The notes below the pieces were generated by a model that ran no database searches, had not been told where the DNA came from, and saw nothing but the letters and a program-made list of their open reading frames with translations. This document shows, piece after piece, positions 22,012 through 32,586 of a stretch of 64,000 nucleotides of DNA (position 1 is its first letter; every line of letters begins with the position of its first letter). The position numbers and the translations under genes were made by a program. The stretch is from Batillaria attramentaria (Eukaryota; Mollusca; Gastropoda; Batillariidae), in the NCBI GenBank assembly GCA_018292915.2, contig JACVVK020000141.1:248001-312000 (forward strand), written 5' to 3'.

Positions 22012-22940
22012 AGTATTTGAGTCTTGTCATTATTCACTTTTAATCCTGACATTCCCGAAAACGCATCTAATGTATGTATGGCCTCAGAGAACGACCTTTC
22101 TGAACCATCAAGAAACAATGTGGTGTCATCTGCGAAGAGTGACAGCAAAATCTCCCGATCCCTCATGCTTATACCTTTAATGGAAGTATTCTTTCTGAGC
22201 ATCAAAGACAATATTTCGGCACAAATTAAGTACAGATATGGCGAAACTGGGTCGCCTTGTCTACAACCGCGAAATAAATGAAACCAGCCTGTATACTGAC
22301 CATTAAATGACACACAAGCACAGGCCTTGCTGTATAAAGTATGAAACCACTGAATGATACAATTTGGAAAACGAAAGAAAGCGAGTGCCTTTTCAATAAA
22401 TTTCCAAGATACACTGTCAAATGCCTTTTCAAAATCAACCATGAGTAGGAGACCTGGAATGTGTTCTTTTTCAGAGACTAGAAGTACATCATATAGTAAC
22501 CGCAAATTTTCCCCTATATACCTTCCCTTCATGAATCCTTTTTGACTAGTATGTATGATTGTTGGAAGTACATGTTGTAAGCGTAAAGCTATGCATGAAG
22601 AAATTATTTTGTAGGAGACATTTAACAGGGAGATGGGTCTCCAGTTTTTAATAAACTGTTTGGGTTTGCCATCTTTGGGGATACATGTAATTACTCCCTG
22701 GTACTGGGTCACTGACAACTCTCCCTTTCTAAAACCTTCGTTTACTGACCGGATGAAAAAAGTTCCAATATCAGAAAAGAAAAATTTGAAAAATTCAACT
22801 GTAAAGCCATCCGGCCCAGGGCTTTTATTATTTTTCATATTCTTAAGGGCAGAAGCTGCTTCTTGAAAAGTTATTTCCCCTTCCAGTTTCTCCACCTCCT
22901 CTGGAGCAAGCACAGGAGCATCTTGGATCAAACTGTCCAA
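21972..22940 (-). pseudogene. LINE ORF2, reverse transcriptase part
   Basis: The non-LTR RT motifs appear in order: NNKSPGPDGFTVEFFK, IPKDGKPKQFIKNWRPISLL, KGFMKGRYIGENLRL, LLLMVDFEKAFDSV, GCRQGDPVSPYLY, and the catalytic FADDTTLF. The frame is separated from the endonuclease by at least two or three frame changes between 23240 and 22940 and shifts again near 21985 into the C-terminal part. Confidence 0.9.
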
Positions 22941-23237
22941 GTCAACATCCTGGACGCATTTTTCACTGTACAGTGTTTGGTAGAAAGTTTTAACCTCATT
23001 TAAAATATTTTTTTGCTCTGAGATAATGGTTCCATCTCCCTTATCTAGAAAACTGACAGTTTACTAACAAAGTTTCTATTTTCAAGGTTGCAGAAGTATC
23101 GACTATTTTTCTCCCCCTCCTGCAACCATTGTACTCTGGATCTCACGGCTATGCCTTCTAGTTTTTATTTCTAAGTTGCTGCAAATCATGCTTCACCTGT
23201 TCTATTAGTTGCACAGTATTTTCTGATACATTTTTCT

Positions 23238-24323
23238 CTAGCATGAGAAGATCTTAAGTAACTTTTCTTCTTCCTCAGTTTCTTTTTTCTTCTTATAAGA
23301 GGCATATGCGATTGTTTTCCCCCGAATTTCCGTTAAAAGTGTCTCAAAGAAGAGCTGGTCAGATACCACAAGCTGAAGACCATCAAGAGGGATTTGGTGA
23401 ATGTTGTCAGAGATATACAAAGGCACAGCATATTGTTTTATTACATCTGTTATGAGATCTTTTATTTGTTTTATATAAGTTTTATCCTTCAGCAGTGAAT
23501 TGTTGAATTTCCAAAACTGGCGATCTCTTTTGAATTCATCTTTCTTAAGGGCTAGTGTAACTAAGGAGTGGTCTGACCTGTAGCCAGGGCTAATTGATAG
23601 ACCTTTAACATTAGAAGCTAGGTCATGGGAAATCAAAAAATAATCTAAACGGCCCTGTTTAACTGTGTTGAAACGCCGCCAGGAGTACGCACGTTTATTT
23701 GGATAAAGTTCCCTAAAAATATCTACAAGGTCCAAATCAAACATCAGTTCTGTAATTTTTGCCCGCGTCCTGGGGCGGCTAGCAACACTCGAGTAATTTC
23801 GTGCATCCTTACTCATGTTCAAAATGCAATTCCAGTCACCCCCAACAATAACTAGATCATTTCCAGTCTGCATGATCATATCACTGATACTGTCAAAAAA
23901 ATGTGGTTTATCTCCAATACTAGGACCATATAAGTTAACTAGCGTTAACCTTTTTTGTAATAATTCCACATCCATCACTAGATAACACCCATTTGGGTCT
24001 CTCAAAACACTATGTAATTTATACTCAAAGGTAGGACTAAATAGTACTGCCACTCCATTTTTATTTGTTTCACATCCTGAGAGCCACAGGTTATAGCCCC
24101 AGCTTGCCCTGATGTAATTTTCCAAATTTTCTTTAAGGTGTGTTTCCTGGAGTAGGTATATATCATACTTCTGTTGTCGCAAGTAGCCAAAGACATCTCT
24201 CCTCTTGCTGGTATCATTCAGACCATTCACATTAAAAGTGCAAATTTTAAAATCTAAGCTTTCTCCCATACTTGGTGAAATGGCTGACTGCGGGTATCCC
24301 TGTAAATGCGACAAAGTTACCAA
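23238..24323 (-). pseudogene. LINE ORF2, endonuclease part
   Basis: The APE-type endonuclease/exonuclease/phosphatase fold shows TFNVNGLND, LLQETHLK (catalytic Glu), VGGDWNCIL (Asp-x-Asn), GRLDYFLIS and SPGYRSDHSLV (terminal Asp-His). It nicks target DNA for target-primed reverse transcription. The frame stops after KLLKIFSC, and downstream ORF2 sequence continues in other frames, so this copy cannot make the full protein as written. Confidence 0.88.
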
Positions 24324-25269
24324 GGTAAGGCAAAATAGGAGCCTCAGGTGTACTCTGAGGAACTAAGGTTATGTGAAAAAGCAAACAAACACCACCAAAA
24401 TCAGCTAGTGCCAATAACAAATAATGAGAACATCGAAACAAAGTCACAAAGCACATCAGGAACAAGTCAGATGCACAAGTGACAAGTAAGCATCGCTTTC
24501 TGCCATAGAATTTTCGCACACCAGAACATGTCATACACCTAAATACCCAAGCAAAACAAAGCCAGCAGGTGGCAGGAACAAGGCCACTGAAAAGTAATAA
24601 ATCATGAAAGCCAATCACCCCCCTCACATCAAAACTACAAAGTAAATGAATAAATACAACAAGCATGCATAACATAACATACAAACACATACAAGCAGGA
24701 CAGGACATAAAAGATACACAACAAGGACACATAGCTTTATGTGTGCAACTGCTCCTCGTCTGTCACCAGCCTACGCTTGGAAAGTAAATATACACTGCCA
24801 CAACCTGCAGGTTGGAAAAAAAGGTCACGATAAAGTCATCGTAAACAAAGAGAGTTCAGTACCAAGGCACTACTGCACAGCTTCTGTGCATAACGCCACC
24901 TTCTAGCTGAAGAGACATTGATACCCATATGCTGAAATGTAAACATTACTGGTTGCTAACCTGGCCGTAGAGTCTGCTGAGTGTTGAGTCAAAGTGTCTT
25001 CACTGACACGTCTATAATCCTCAAGATAAGACCATAGGATAGACCCTAAGGCTTGTAGAAATGTCCTTCTGAACATATCCTTTATGCAGAATATCTAAGT
25101 CCGCGTAAAAGCGACAACACACGCGACACGCCGAGCGAAACAGCGAGACGTCTGCCATTTTGGATAGCAGTAGCCTCGATCACGTAACCACACGTGACAG
25201 GTCATGTGGTGTATGTTTTGTAAACAGTAACACGTGGGCCGTTGTCGTCTGCTGTTACCGTTCCGGGCA
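24324..25269 (-). other. LINE inter-ORF spacer (~950 bp)
   Basis: It is unusually long for an L1-type element. The open stretch at 24247-24732 has a Cys/Leu-rich product with no recognisable domain and is not called as a gene. Confidence 0.5.
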
Positions 25270-26493
25270 CTAGACAACCTGCTTCACACTGGTCTCATGA
25301 TTTCGGGCATCGCGATCTCCACCACCACCGTTGGTACAACTGTCTTTCCCCTCAGCGTGTGACTCAAACAACGAAGTATTGAGGCGTCGTCTGCGTCGCT
25401 GGTTGGGGGTGGAGGTTGCCACCTCGGGATCTGGTAACGGGACAGACTGAAGATCCGCCACTGCCTCGATTCGTCGGATTTTAGCGCCCTTCGCCACTGG
25501 TTTGACGTAGATGCTGCCTCTCTTGGTCCACGCATCTTCCACCCCCGGGTGGTCCCAGCATGTAGAGAGCAGAACAAAATTGGCGTGAGTAAGATCCTCA
25601 ACAATAACTCGTCCTGACCCCTTCAGCTTGCGTCGATTTTGGATGACCGCCTCGGCTGCTTTCCTTGACACGAACCTCACAATGATAGCTCGTGGTCCTT
25701 TGGGGTGGTGGCTGTCCCCCTGTCGTCGTCGTGTCGGGGCACCCAAACGATGACAGGCCTCGATGTCGCCGGGAGACATACGTGACAGTCCCAGCTTGTC
25801 GTGGAAAAGCTGGAGCACTTTTCCTTCACACTCCTGTGTCGTTTCTCGATCAGTCTCCGGCACCCCCAGTATCCTCACGTTGTTACGCCTTATGTACTGG
25901 TCAAGGTCGTTAACACGCTTCTCCGCCACTGAAGCGAGAAATTTCGCCTCCTCCACTACATCCTGTTGTTTTTCCTGCTGTTTTCTGCTTTTCTCTAGCT
26001 CTGCTTTCAGTCTGTCATTTTCCTGTTTTAGCTCAAAGATTTCACCCCTCATTTCTTCCACTTTGGTATTAACACCAGCCAGTATATCAGACATCGCGCA
26101 TAGTTTTTGCATAAGATCAGCATGGGAGATCTCCGCACCCGAGTTACATAGCTCGGACATTCCTACGGCCGTACCTGTACACTCTGTAGACTGTGTAGAT
26201 TGTGTCAAGCCATCTCCATTGCCTGTAGTCGCCATAGCCATAGCCGAAGTCTGCGCGTCCTGTCTGTTCAGTGGAGCAAAGTGAGACTTGATAGACGAGT
26301 ACCCGGGCGGGTCAGTGGCACTGTCCTGGGTTTTCTTTGCTTTCTTCTTCTGTCTTGCTTTTTTCAGCAGTTCAGCTTTTCTCTCGGCTACAATGTCACT
26401 GAACAGCTGTGTGGTAAAATCCTGGCTTGAATCGGTTGACTCGGCCGGTTCACGGTTTCTCTTGGCTGACACGCCGTGGCGCGGAGGTGGCAT
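25270..26493 (-). CDS. LINE ORF1: nucleic-acid chaperone-like protein
   Basis: It is an open frame of 407 residues. A basic Lys-rich N-terminal third is followed by a coiled coil (about residues 130-200, heptad-like ELKQENDRLKAELEKSRKQQ), then the RRM-like core typical of L1/Tx1 ORF1 proteins, with RRNNVRILGVPE, GDIEACHRLG and GPRAIIVRFVSRKAAEAV. In this class ORF1p trimerises on the element RNA. No internal stop is present, unlike ORF2 in the same copy. Confidence 0.88.
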   Translation of the reverse strand: MPPPRHGVSAKRNREPAESTDSSQDFTTQLFSDIVAERKAELLKKARQKKKAKKTQDSATDPPGYSSIKSHFAPLNRQDAQTSAMAMATTGNGDGLTQSTQSTECTGTAVGMSELCNSGAEISHADLMQKLCAMSDILAGVNTKVEEMRGEIFELKQENDRLKAELEKSRKQQEKQQDVVEEAKFLASVAEKRVNDLDQYIRRNNVRILGVPETDRETTQECEGKVLQLFHDKLGLSRMSPGDIEACHRLGAPTRRRQGDSHHPKGPRAIIVRFVSRKAAEAVIQNRRKLKGSGRVIVEDLTHANFVLLSTCWDHPGVEDAWTKRGSIYVKPVAKGAKIRRIEAVADLQSVPLPDPEVATSTPNQRRRRRLNTSLFESHAEGKDSCTNGGGGDRDARNHETSVKQVV

Positions 26494-27000
26494 GGCGACA
26501 CTCCGACTCCGACCTACACATTCCCTTCACTGTCACGTCGCCATTTGACACTCAAAAAACGTCGAAAATCACATTTTCAGCTGGCGCAGAGGGCAGGGTG
26601 CATCGCTGCTATTCCATAGCACAAGTTTCAGTCCAAAAGACGGAATATAGATGATGTAAATATCCAAAATTTACACAGCGAAAAAATGGAAGCAGCCACC
26701 CGGCCGCCGTTAGCAGTGCTCACCCTTGAGTTCTTTTCTATTGTTAGACCTTTGTTGCTTTTGTTTTCTGCCAGTCCTGTTCATTATTCTGCCATGAGGT
26801 GAACACAGAGGTGATAAGGATGATGATCAATGAAAAGAACAAAGCAACATGAGTACACAATCTAGCTGGAGCAAGTTTACTTTCAGACTGAGCGATTAAA
26901 CAACAAGATGGCCACTGACCAGCCCAATATGTTGTTTCCATTTAATCACCTGCTGTCGTCACGGTCGTTCTTTTGTAATGCCATGTATTCGGGAGGACAC

Positions 27001-27003
27001 ACA

Positions 27004-27046
<43 letters not shown>

Positions 27047-27071
27047 CACTCTCTCTCTCTCTCTCTCTCTG
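27001..27071. repeat. (CA)n followed by (CT)n
   Basis: The compound microsatellite lies just downstream of the duplicated unit that ends near 26880. Confidence 0.95.
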
Positions 27072-27514
27072 AATGGAAACAACTGACCGGACTTGTCAGA
27101 CCAATCTTGGTTTTGGAAGAGAGACGTCAAGTTGTTTTCTTTGAAATCTATGACGTTTTCCTCATTGGGATGACGCATAATACATTTGACGTAATAACTT
27201 TGACTCGGATACAATTCTTGCAATGAAAGCAGCCCCATGAAAATTGAAGTGTTGCTGCTGCGCAGTGTAAAGATCGAATTTATACCGGCTCAATGTGTTT
27301 AACAGACAAGTCTGCGCGGCGAACGTTTTTTCACTATGTGTTATGTCTGCTGGGCGCGCGCGCACACAGACACACACAGACATACGCGCGCACGCACGCA
27401 CGCAGACTTGCGCGAGCCGCGTTTGTGCATGTGCTCCATTGAGACCTATGTGGTGTTCTCTCACTCTACTATGCTATTGAGTGAGAGTCGGTGGGAAAAA
27501 CAAAGCTCACTACA

Positions 27515-27763
27515 AATAAAAGCGACACAAAAGGGACAGAAACCACTTAACTTTGACAAAGGACGGCACAGGTCGACGTTTCGGCTTACGCCTTCTTCAG
27601 GACATAAACAAATGAGACCATTTGTTTATGTCCTGAAGAAGGCGTAAGCCGAAACGTCGACCTGTGCCGTCCTTTGTCAAAGTTAAGTGGTTTCTGTCCC
27701 TTTTGTGTCGCTTTTATTTGCTTAACTTGTAACCACTTCGCAGTCATTACCGTTTCCGTTTCT
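27515..27763. mobile_element. 249 bp foldback insertion with perfect 102 bp palindrome
   Basis: Arms 27513-27614 and 27619-27720 are perfect reverse complements around the 4 nt AGAC. AAAGCTCACTACA is repeated at 27502-27514 and 27764-27776, consistent with a 13 bp target duplication. Each arm carries CCTGAAGAAGGC and GCCGAAACGTCGACC. These resemble the CUGANGA / GAAAC core of hammerhead ribozymes carried by Penelope-like retroelements, but stem III would be nearly absent. Assignment to Penelope-like elements is inference. Confidence 0.7.
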
Positions 27764-28099
27764 AAAGCTCACTACATCAATGAAACTCCCGCTTTCCCCG
27801 TCTACAAATAGAGAACTTCCGAAAAGTGACGACACACCCCCACGTCAATCAAACATGACGTCGGCAAACTGACGCTGATACAGTTTTGCGTCAGTGCGCG
27901 TGTGCCTTTTCTGCGATGTTTGTGAGGCGTGTAGCTTGTGTGAAGGAAATGTGCTTCGAGTACAAATTTTCGAGTCAACTGACAACAACGGCTGCAGTGA
28001 ATTTTTCTAATTTTTTTGTATATTTTTTATGGCACCCCAGGCTCATTATCTATGTATAGTAGGAGCGATTTTGAGATCTAAAGTGTGTTCACCAGCACT

Positions 28100-28700
28100 T
28101 TCATCAGGTACGGCTTACGCCAAAAGTATAAAAGCGACAACCTCCAAAATTCACTCAGTTGAGAGTCCGTATTCATGCTATCTATGTCCCAAAATTGGAG
28201 TGGTTTAGGTAAATATTACGCCTTTAAACGCCAGAAAGCCATTTTTTTAAAAAGGGCGATAACTCGCAAATCATGTGTGCAATCGTACCTGGATCGGGCC
28301 TTCTATTCAACAATCTTGATTCATTTAGAAACCCCAAATTTGAAATCGATCGGTTCAGTATTTTCGGAGAAATAGGCATCTGAACTGGGTTCACATGCAA
28401 TGTCAACTCAGGCTCGGTTTACATGAAAACTATAAGAGCGACCATTTTCTAGTAGTGACTCTGTTCAGAGTCCGTATTCAAGCTATCTACTGCCAAAAAA
28501 TTGAGTGATTTAAATAAATATTACGCCTGTACACGAAAGACAACCAACTTGTCTCAAAAGGGCGATAACTCTCAAATCACTTAAGCAATCATCACACGCT
28601 TGAATCGTCTAATGTAACATTTTGATAAATTTGGATACCCCAAATTTGAAGCCATTCGGTTAAGTATCTTCGAAGAAACGGGCCCGGACACAATCAGTTC
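28100..28700. repeat. Two diverged ~300 bp tandem repeats
   Basis: GAGTCCGTATTCA, TAAATATTACGCC, GGGCGATAACTC and CCCCAAATTTGAA occur in the same order at about 28163-28380 and 28466-28690. No coding signal was seen. Confidence 0.75.
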
Positions 28701-28904
28701 ACACACACACACACATCCATACAGACTGCACTCGGTGAGGAGAAGAAGCGCGTTCGGAACAGCATACATGCCAGCATCGATGACGCAGGTTTTCTTACGT
28801 CATTGTCAGAGTTACACTTGCATAATCGTCTCTGCGGGAGATCGGCAGTGACGTGCGTTTGTACCACAGATGCTTGCCTATGAACGTGGAAATTTTAGCC
28901 CGTC

Positions 28905-28941
28905 CTATTATGTTGTTTCCATTACTATGGAAACAACATAA
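28905..28941. repeat. Short perfect hairpin TATGTTGTTTCCAT
   Basis: A 14 bp arm and its complement are separated by TACT. TGTTGTTTCCAT also occurs near 26930, so it may be an end motif of a dispersed element. Confidence 0.7.
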
Positions 28942-29316
28942 AAAAAAACCCGTTCAGCATAACTGAAGTTGAACAGTGCATTGCAGAAACAAAAAACTGA
29001 ATTCCATCATCAAAATGGAATCTCAATTGTTTAACTTAATGTTCAGTTATTATTTTACAAGTAATACTCCTTGTTGGGGGTCCACACATCAGACAGCAAT
29101 CAGAATTTGTGAGATCCAAAGTGAAAATGGTTATAAAGAATCTATGGTTTTATTCAAAAAGAGTATTATTACTTATCTTATTTTAACTGCTGATTCAGTT
29201 CTGACATGCACTATGCACATGTAGACTATGTATGTATGACAGTTCTCTTACATTAACAGCTGAAATCTTTCATTTCTTGCAAGTAAGTATCTGGGAACAA
29301 ACTGAGCTACACTTAC

Positions 29317-29372
29317 CATTTCCTTAAAAACTGGAAGACATCTTTGCGCTGTGGATAATTCGGAAGTCATAT
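29317..29372 (-). CDS. Probable coding exon, unrecognised gene
   Basis: The 56 nt exon has a strong pyrimidine-rich acceptor ending GATCAG and a consensus donor ATG|GTAAGTG. The open frame includes MTSELSTAQRCLPVFKEM. It could follow an intron in a 5' UTR (starting at its own ATG) or belong to the gene starting at 31691, but direct joining to that exon gives a stop. I do not recognise the product. Confidence 0.45.
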
Positions 29373-29399
29373 CTGATCAAACAGCAAAAAAAATCAGTT

Positions 29400-30774
29400 T
29401 AAAAAGTCATCAAAGTGCATGGATAAGTACTATGTTTGTCGTCTCATGGCAACTGGTATAAAAAAAAAAATTGAATGATAAACATAGAAAGTATGGGTGC
29501 ATAAACTGTAGACTGCACATATTGTTCAGTAATGTGTACACTGAATCTGAAAATACACTTCATTAGATTTATCATTTATTGTTCAAAATGGAAGGAGGAA
29601 AAACTTCAGTTTTTTTAGGCAACCTAGCAGATGCACGGATAGAAATCCTACTGTTGTCATTAGTGTAGCGACGTAATAAGATCGGTCGGCGCTGCAAGGA
29701 CTGACTGAGAGCAGATCTATAGATCTAGGCAGTCTCTGAATCTGTGATTGGAAGTCGAAAGAGGATATTAAACTGATCTGTATCCTGGCACATTAAGCGA
29801 TACAGGATGAGAATGCTGTGTCTAAACGAAAAGAAAAGAAAACAAAAAGCGTCGTCCGAGATCACAATTTCTTTCAGTCAAGCAATGTTCCGTCACTCCA
29901 ACTTTTTTTTTTCTTTTTCTTTTTTTAAGGGGGGGGGGGGGGGGGGGGGATGGGCATTGGGCTATGCTGATTAGATCAGTCCGGGAAATCCATGCAAAAG
30001 ATATTCAAAAATACATTTTGAAGTGACAAATATGTGTGTACCTACCTCATAACATCAAAAGATGATCACTCCCCAGCAAAGTTGTGCGCCCAAACACGAA
30101 GGCGCTGAAAATGGCGGGCCGCAAAGTCCGAAACGAGGCATTATCAGTTAGAGTTACTTGCCCCTGTCACATTCACACACTCGCAAACAGTTTCCACATT
30201 ACACTGGAGTGCGAGAATTTTTACACACTCTGGTACACACACACACACACACACCGTCACACCCCTTTCTTCTATGAGTTTACCATTGTAGTAAGTAGCA
30301 AGGTGTGTTTTCTCATTTCAGAGTCCACATGGACAAGAAAAGTACTTGTCAGCAGTTTCTTCTGTGATGGTGTGAAAGGACAGTGCTTGTAAGTACTTCA
30401 GGGATGTTTTTGTATGACCATTTTTTGCTCACTCCATGCAAACATATATGTGAAGTGAGCATGTTTTGCACTAATGAGATGGTAAATGCGCTGACTTTCA
30501 TTTTATTTTATTTGTTTTTGGTGGTGGGGGGGGGGGGGGGCTACTTTGGCAAGATATCTCAGTGAAGATATTGTGTGTGTGTGTGTGTGTGCACGTACAA
30601 TATGCCCGTTTGGGGGCCCGACACCTTTTACCTCTTGTAAGAATGGGGGCCCAAATTTTCAATGGAGGTCCGGCCTTTGGACCCCCATTTTTTTTCTCTT
30701 GTTCTGAGTTCCAAATGCTATAATTTTCATTTTTTGACAATTTCCGGGTCGGGCCCCACTTCGGAAAAAAACCT

Positions 30775-30817
<43 letters not shown>

Positions 30818-31600
30818 AAAAACATCAAAACGTTGCAGTACTACGAATATACGAAAAATTCAGGGGCTTACGGATGTTTATCACTATCGCCATCCAAACC
30901 CTCCACACCGCCCCTAGACCCATGACTCCCCTTTCTTTATTCCATATTTTTTTCAAAGCGGGATTAAAAAAAAAAAAATGGTAACAATCTTCCTTGTTTG
31001 CCCCTGTAATCTCCACTTTCTCCCTTTCCCTTTATTTGGAACCGTGAGAATCATTCAAGTACCAAAACTATAATGGGAAGGAGTAAGCTTACAGTCTAAA
31101 TCGGCAACAAAAATCCGCAATGAAGTACTCAGAAATGCTGCCCCTTCCATTGCAAGCAGTTCTCATCTTTGTTTTAGTCCTGAAATGGGGGGGGGGGGGG
31201 GGGAGACACGTCACGCATTGGGTGCATGAACAGCCCACAAACAATCACCACTTGCACTGAATTATATGAATGATTAGATCCAGGCGTCTGTTGCTTCTTT
31301 TCACTTCCCCTCCTCTTCCCAATCAGAAATCGTAACTCACACGTTTCTTTTCCAAGTATTTCAAGTGGAAAATCCTTTCTTTTGGCCTGTCCTCTTCCCT
31401 TTTCCTAGATTTACCTTCTTTCGATCGCGCGTAATGATAACACACACGTGCATACATGCACGGCTGGCGCATCGTTCACGTATCTTCGCTAGAGTAAACA
31501 TTACAAAAAGTCAACATTCGTTATCAAAATAGACCTAGTGATACATCAGACACACCGAGAACAACACCAAGACTCGACAGAAAAGGCTGGAAATTATAAA
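29400..31600. other. Intergenic or intronic stretch with homopolymers and microsatellites
   Basis: Poly-T/poly-G lies at 29903-29950, (CA)n at 30234-30254, poly-G at 30526-30540, (GT)n at 30572-30591 and 30780-30817, and poly-G at 31188-31203. No gene or element ends were recognised. Confidence 0.6.
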
Positions 31601-31635
31601 CTATGTATCAAACGAACGAAACTGCCCTGACTTAC

Positions 31636-31691
31636 CCCAAATACGTGTTCTCCTCTTCTCCACGATCTTCCAAAACAACGAGCGCCGCCAT
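31636..31691 (-). CDS. Probable first coding exon of an unrecognised gene
   Basis: AAAATGGCGGCG gives a good start context in a locally CG-rich stretch. The frame reads MAALVVLEDRGEEENTYL and meets a consensus donor GGG|GTAAGTCAGG. The 56 nt exon ends in phase 2. The downstream partner is not identified. Confidence 0.5.
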
Positions 31692-32586
31692 TTTGAATTC
31701 CATCAAGTGCGGACCGCGCGTATTTTCAAACGTTTCATTTAAACAGACAACACAAATAAAGAGGTGTATTCAAATTATCCTGTCACTCTGTGGGCTTGTT
31801 CTGTATTTCTGTTAAATAGGTGGAATATTTAGTGGATATTTATGGGGCGCCTCTACATTTACTGCTGATGCACTGATCTCCAAATTCGTCTGCTGCAGAC
31901 AATTATTTTAATTACTTTTTCTCCAAAACCAGTCAATATTTGAGATGGCCCTGTATCAGAAATCTAATATATCATGTTGATGAGCAAATCCTGCAAATAT
32001 TTGGACAATTTTAGTATAAACGTGGAGCTAAGAAACTCCGCTATACCGGTTCTGTAGAGGCATGCACTCCAAGCCAAGACGTATCATTGGCTTGGTTCCC
32101 GAGTTAGAAACAAACGTGTCAGTGATTGGTGCGCGTGGTCGACGTCAAATTCTGACGCACAAATTGTAGGCTAGCGACGGTTGGAAAGTGTAGCACCTAT
32201 TCTCCAGTCTCAACAAAACAGATTCCAAGGCTTATGCAGTGCAGGATGGAAATCCTCAGCATTGGGGCGCTGCTGTTGTTATTGAATCCGTCGAAGGCCG
32301 CTTTAAACACATGGTTGTATTTCGACAGTACGTGTTACATGTTGATCCCGCGCGGGAAAATAATTAAGAGTAAGGGCGAATGTAAAATGGCAGAACCACG
32401 CACAGTGAAACACTTTGAATTTCTGCAACGAACGCTAGAGAAAAGGAAGATAAGTGGTTATACGCTTGGAATTAAGAGAATTAAGGGTACTCGTGTTGGA
32501 GTAGGTGTCAATTCACGTCTCCACTCTGTGCTGCGGCGCCAGCTAAGCTCCGCCCCTCTTCGAGTGTCTGGCAAGCTCCACGCAAT

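Larger units (their letters stand above)
20084..26723 (-). mobile_element. Full-length L1/Tx1-like LINE with 16 bp target duplication
   Basis: CCTTGAGTTCTTTTCT is repeated exactly at 20068-20083 and 26724-26739. The element's A-rich 3' tail appears as T-rich sequence from 20084 to about 20132. In minus orientation it carries a 5' UTR (26723-26494), ORF1 (26493-25270), a ~950 bp spacer, then ORF2 with endonuclease, reverse transcriptase and a C-terminal Cys/His motif. Paralogous sequence at 19333-19520 is the empty site. The length, 6,640 bp, is close to that of complete elements of this class. Confidence 0.93.

Noticed and set aside
24247..24732. Cys/Leu-rich 161-residue open frame in the LINE spacer
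   Set aside because: No recognisable membrane protein family, biased composition, and it lies between ORF1 and ORF2 of a retrotransposon.
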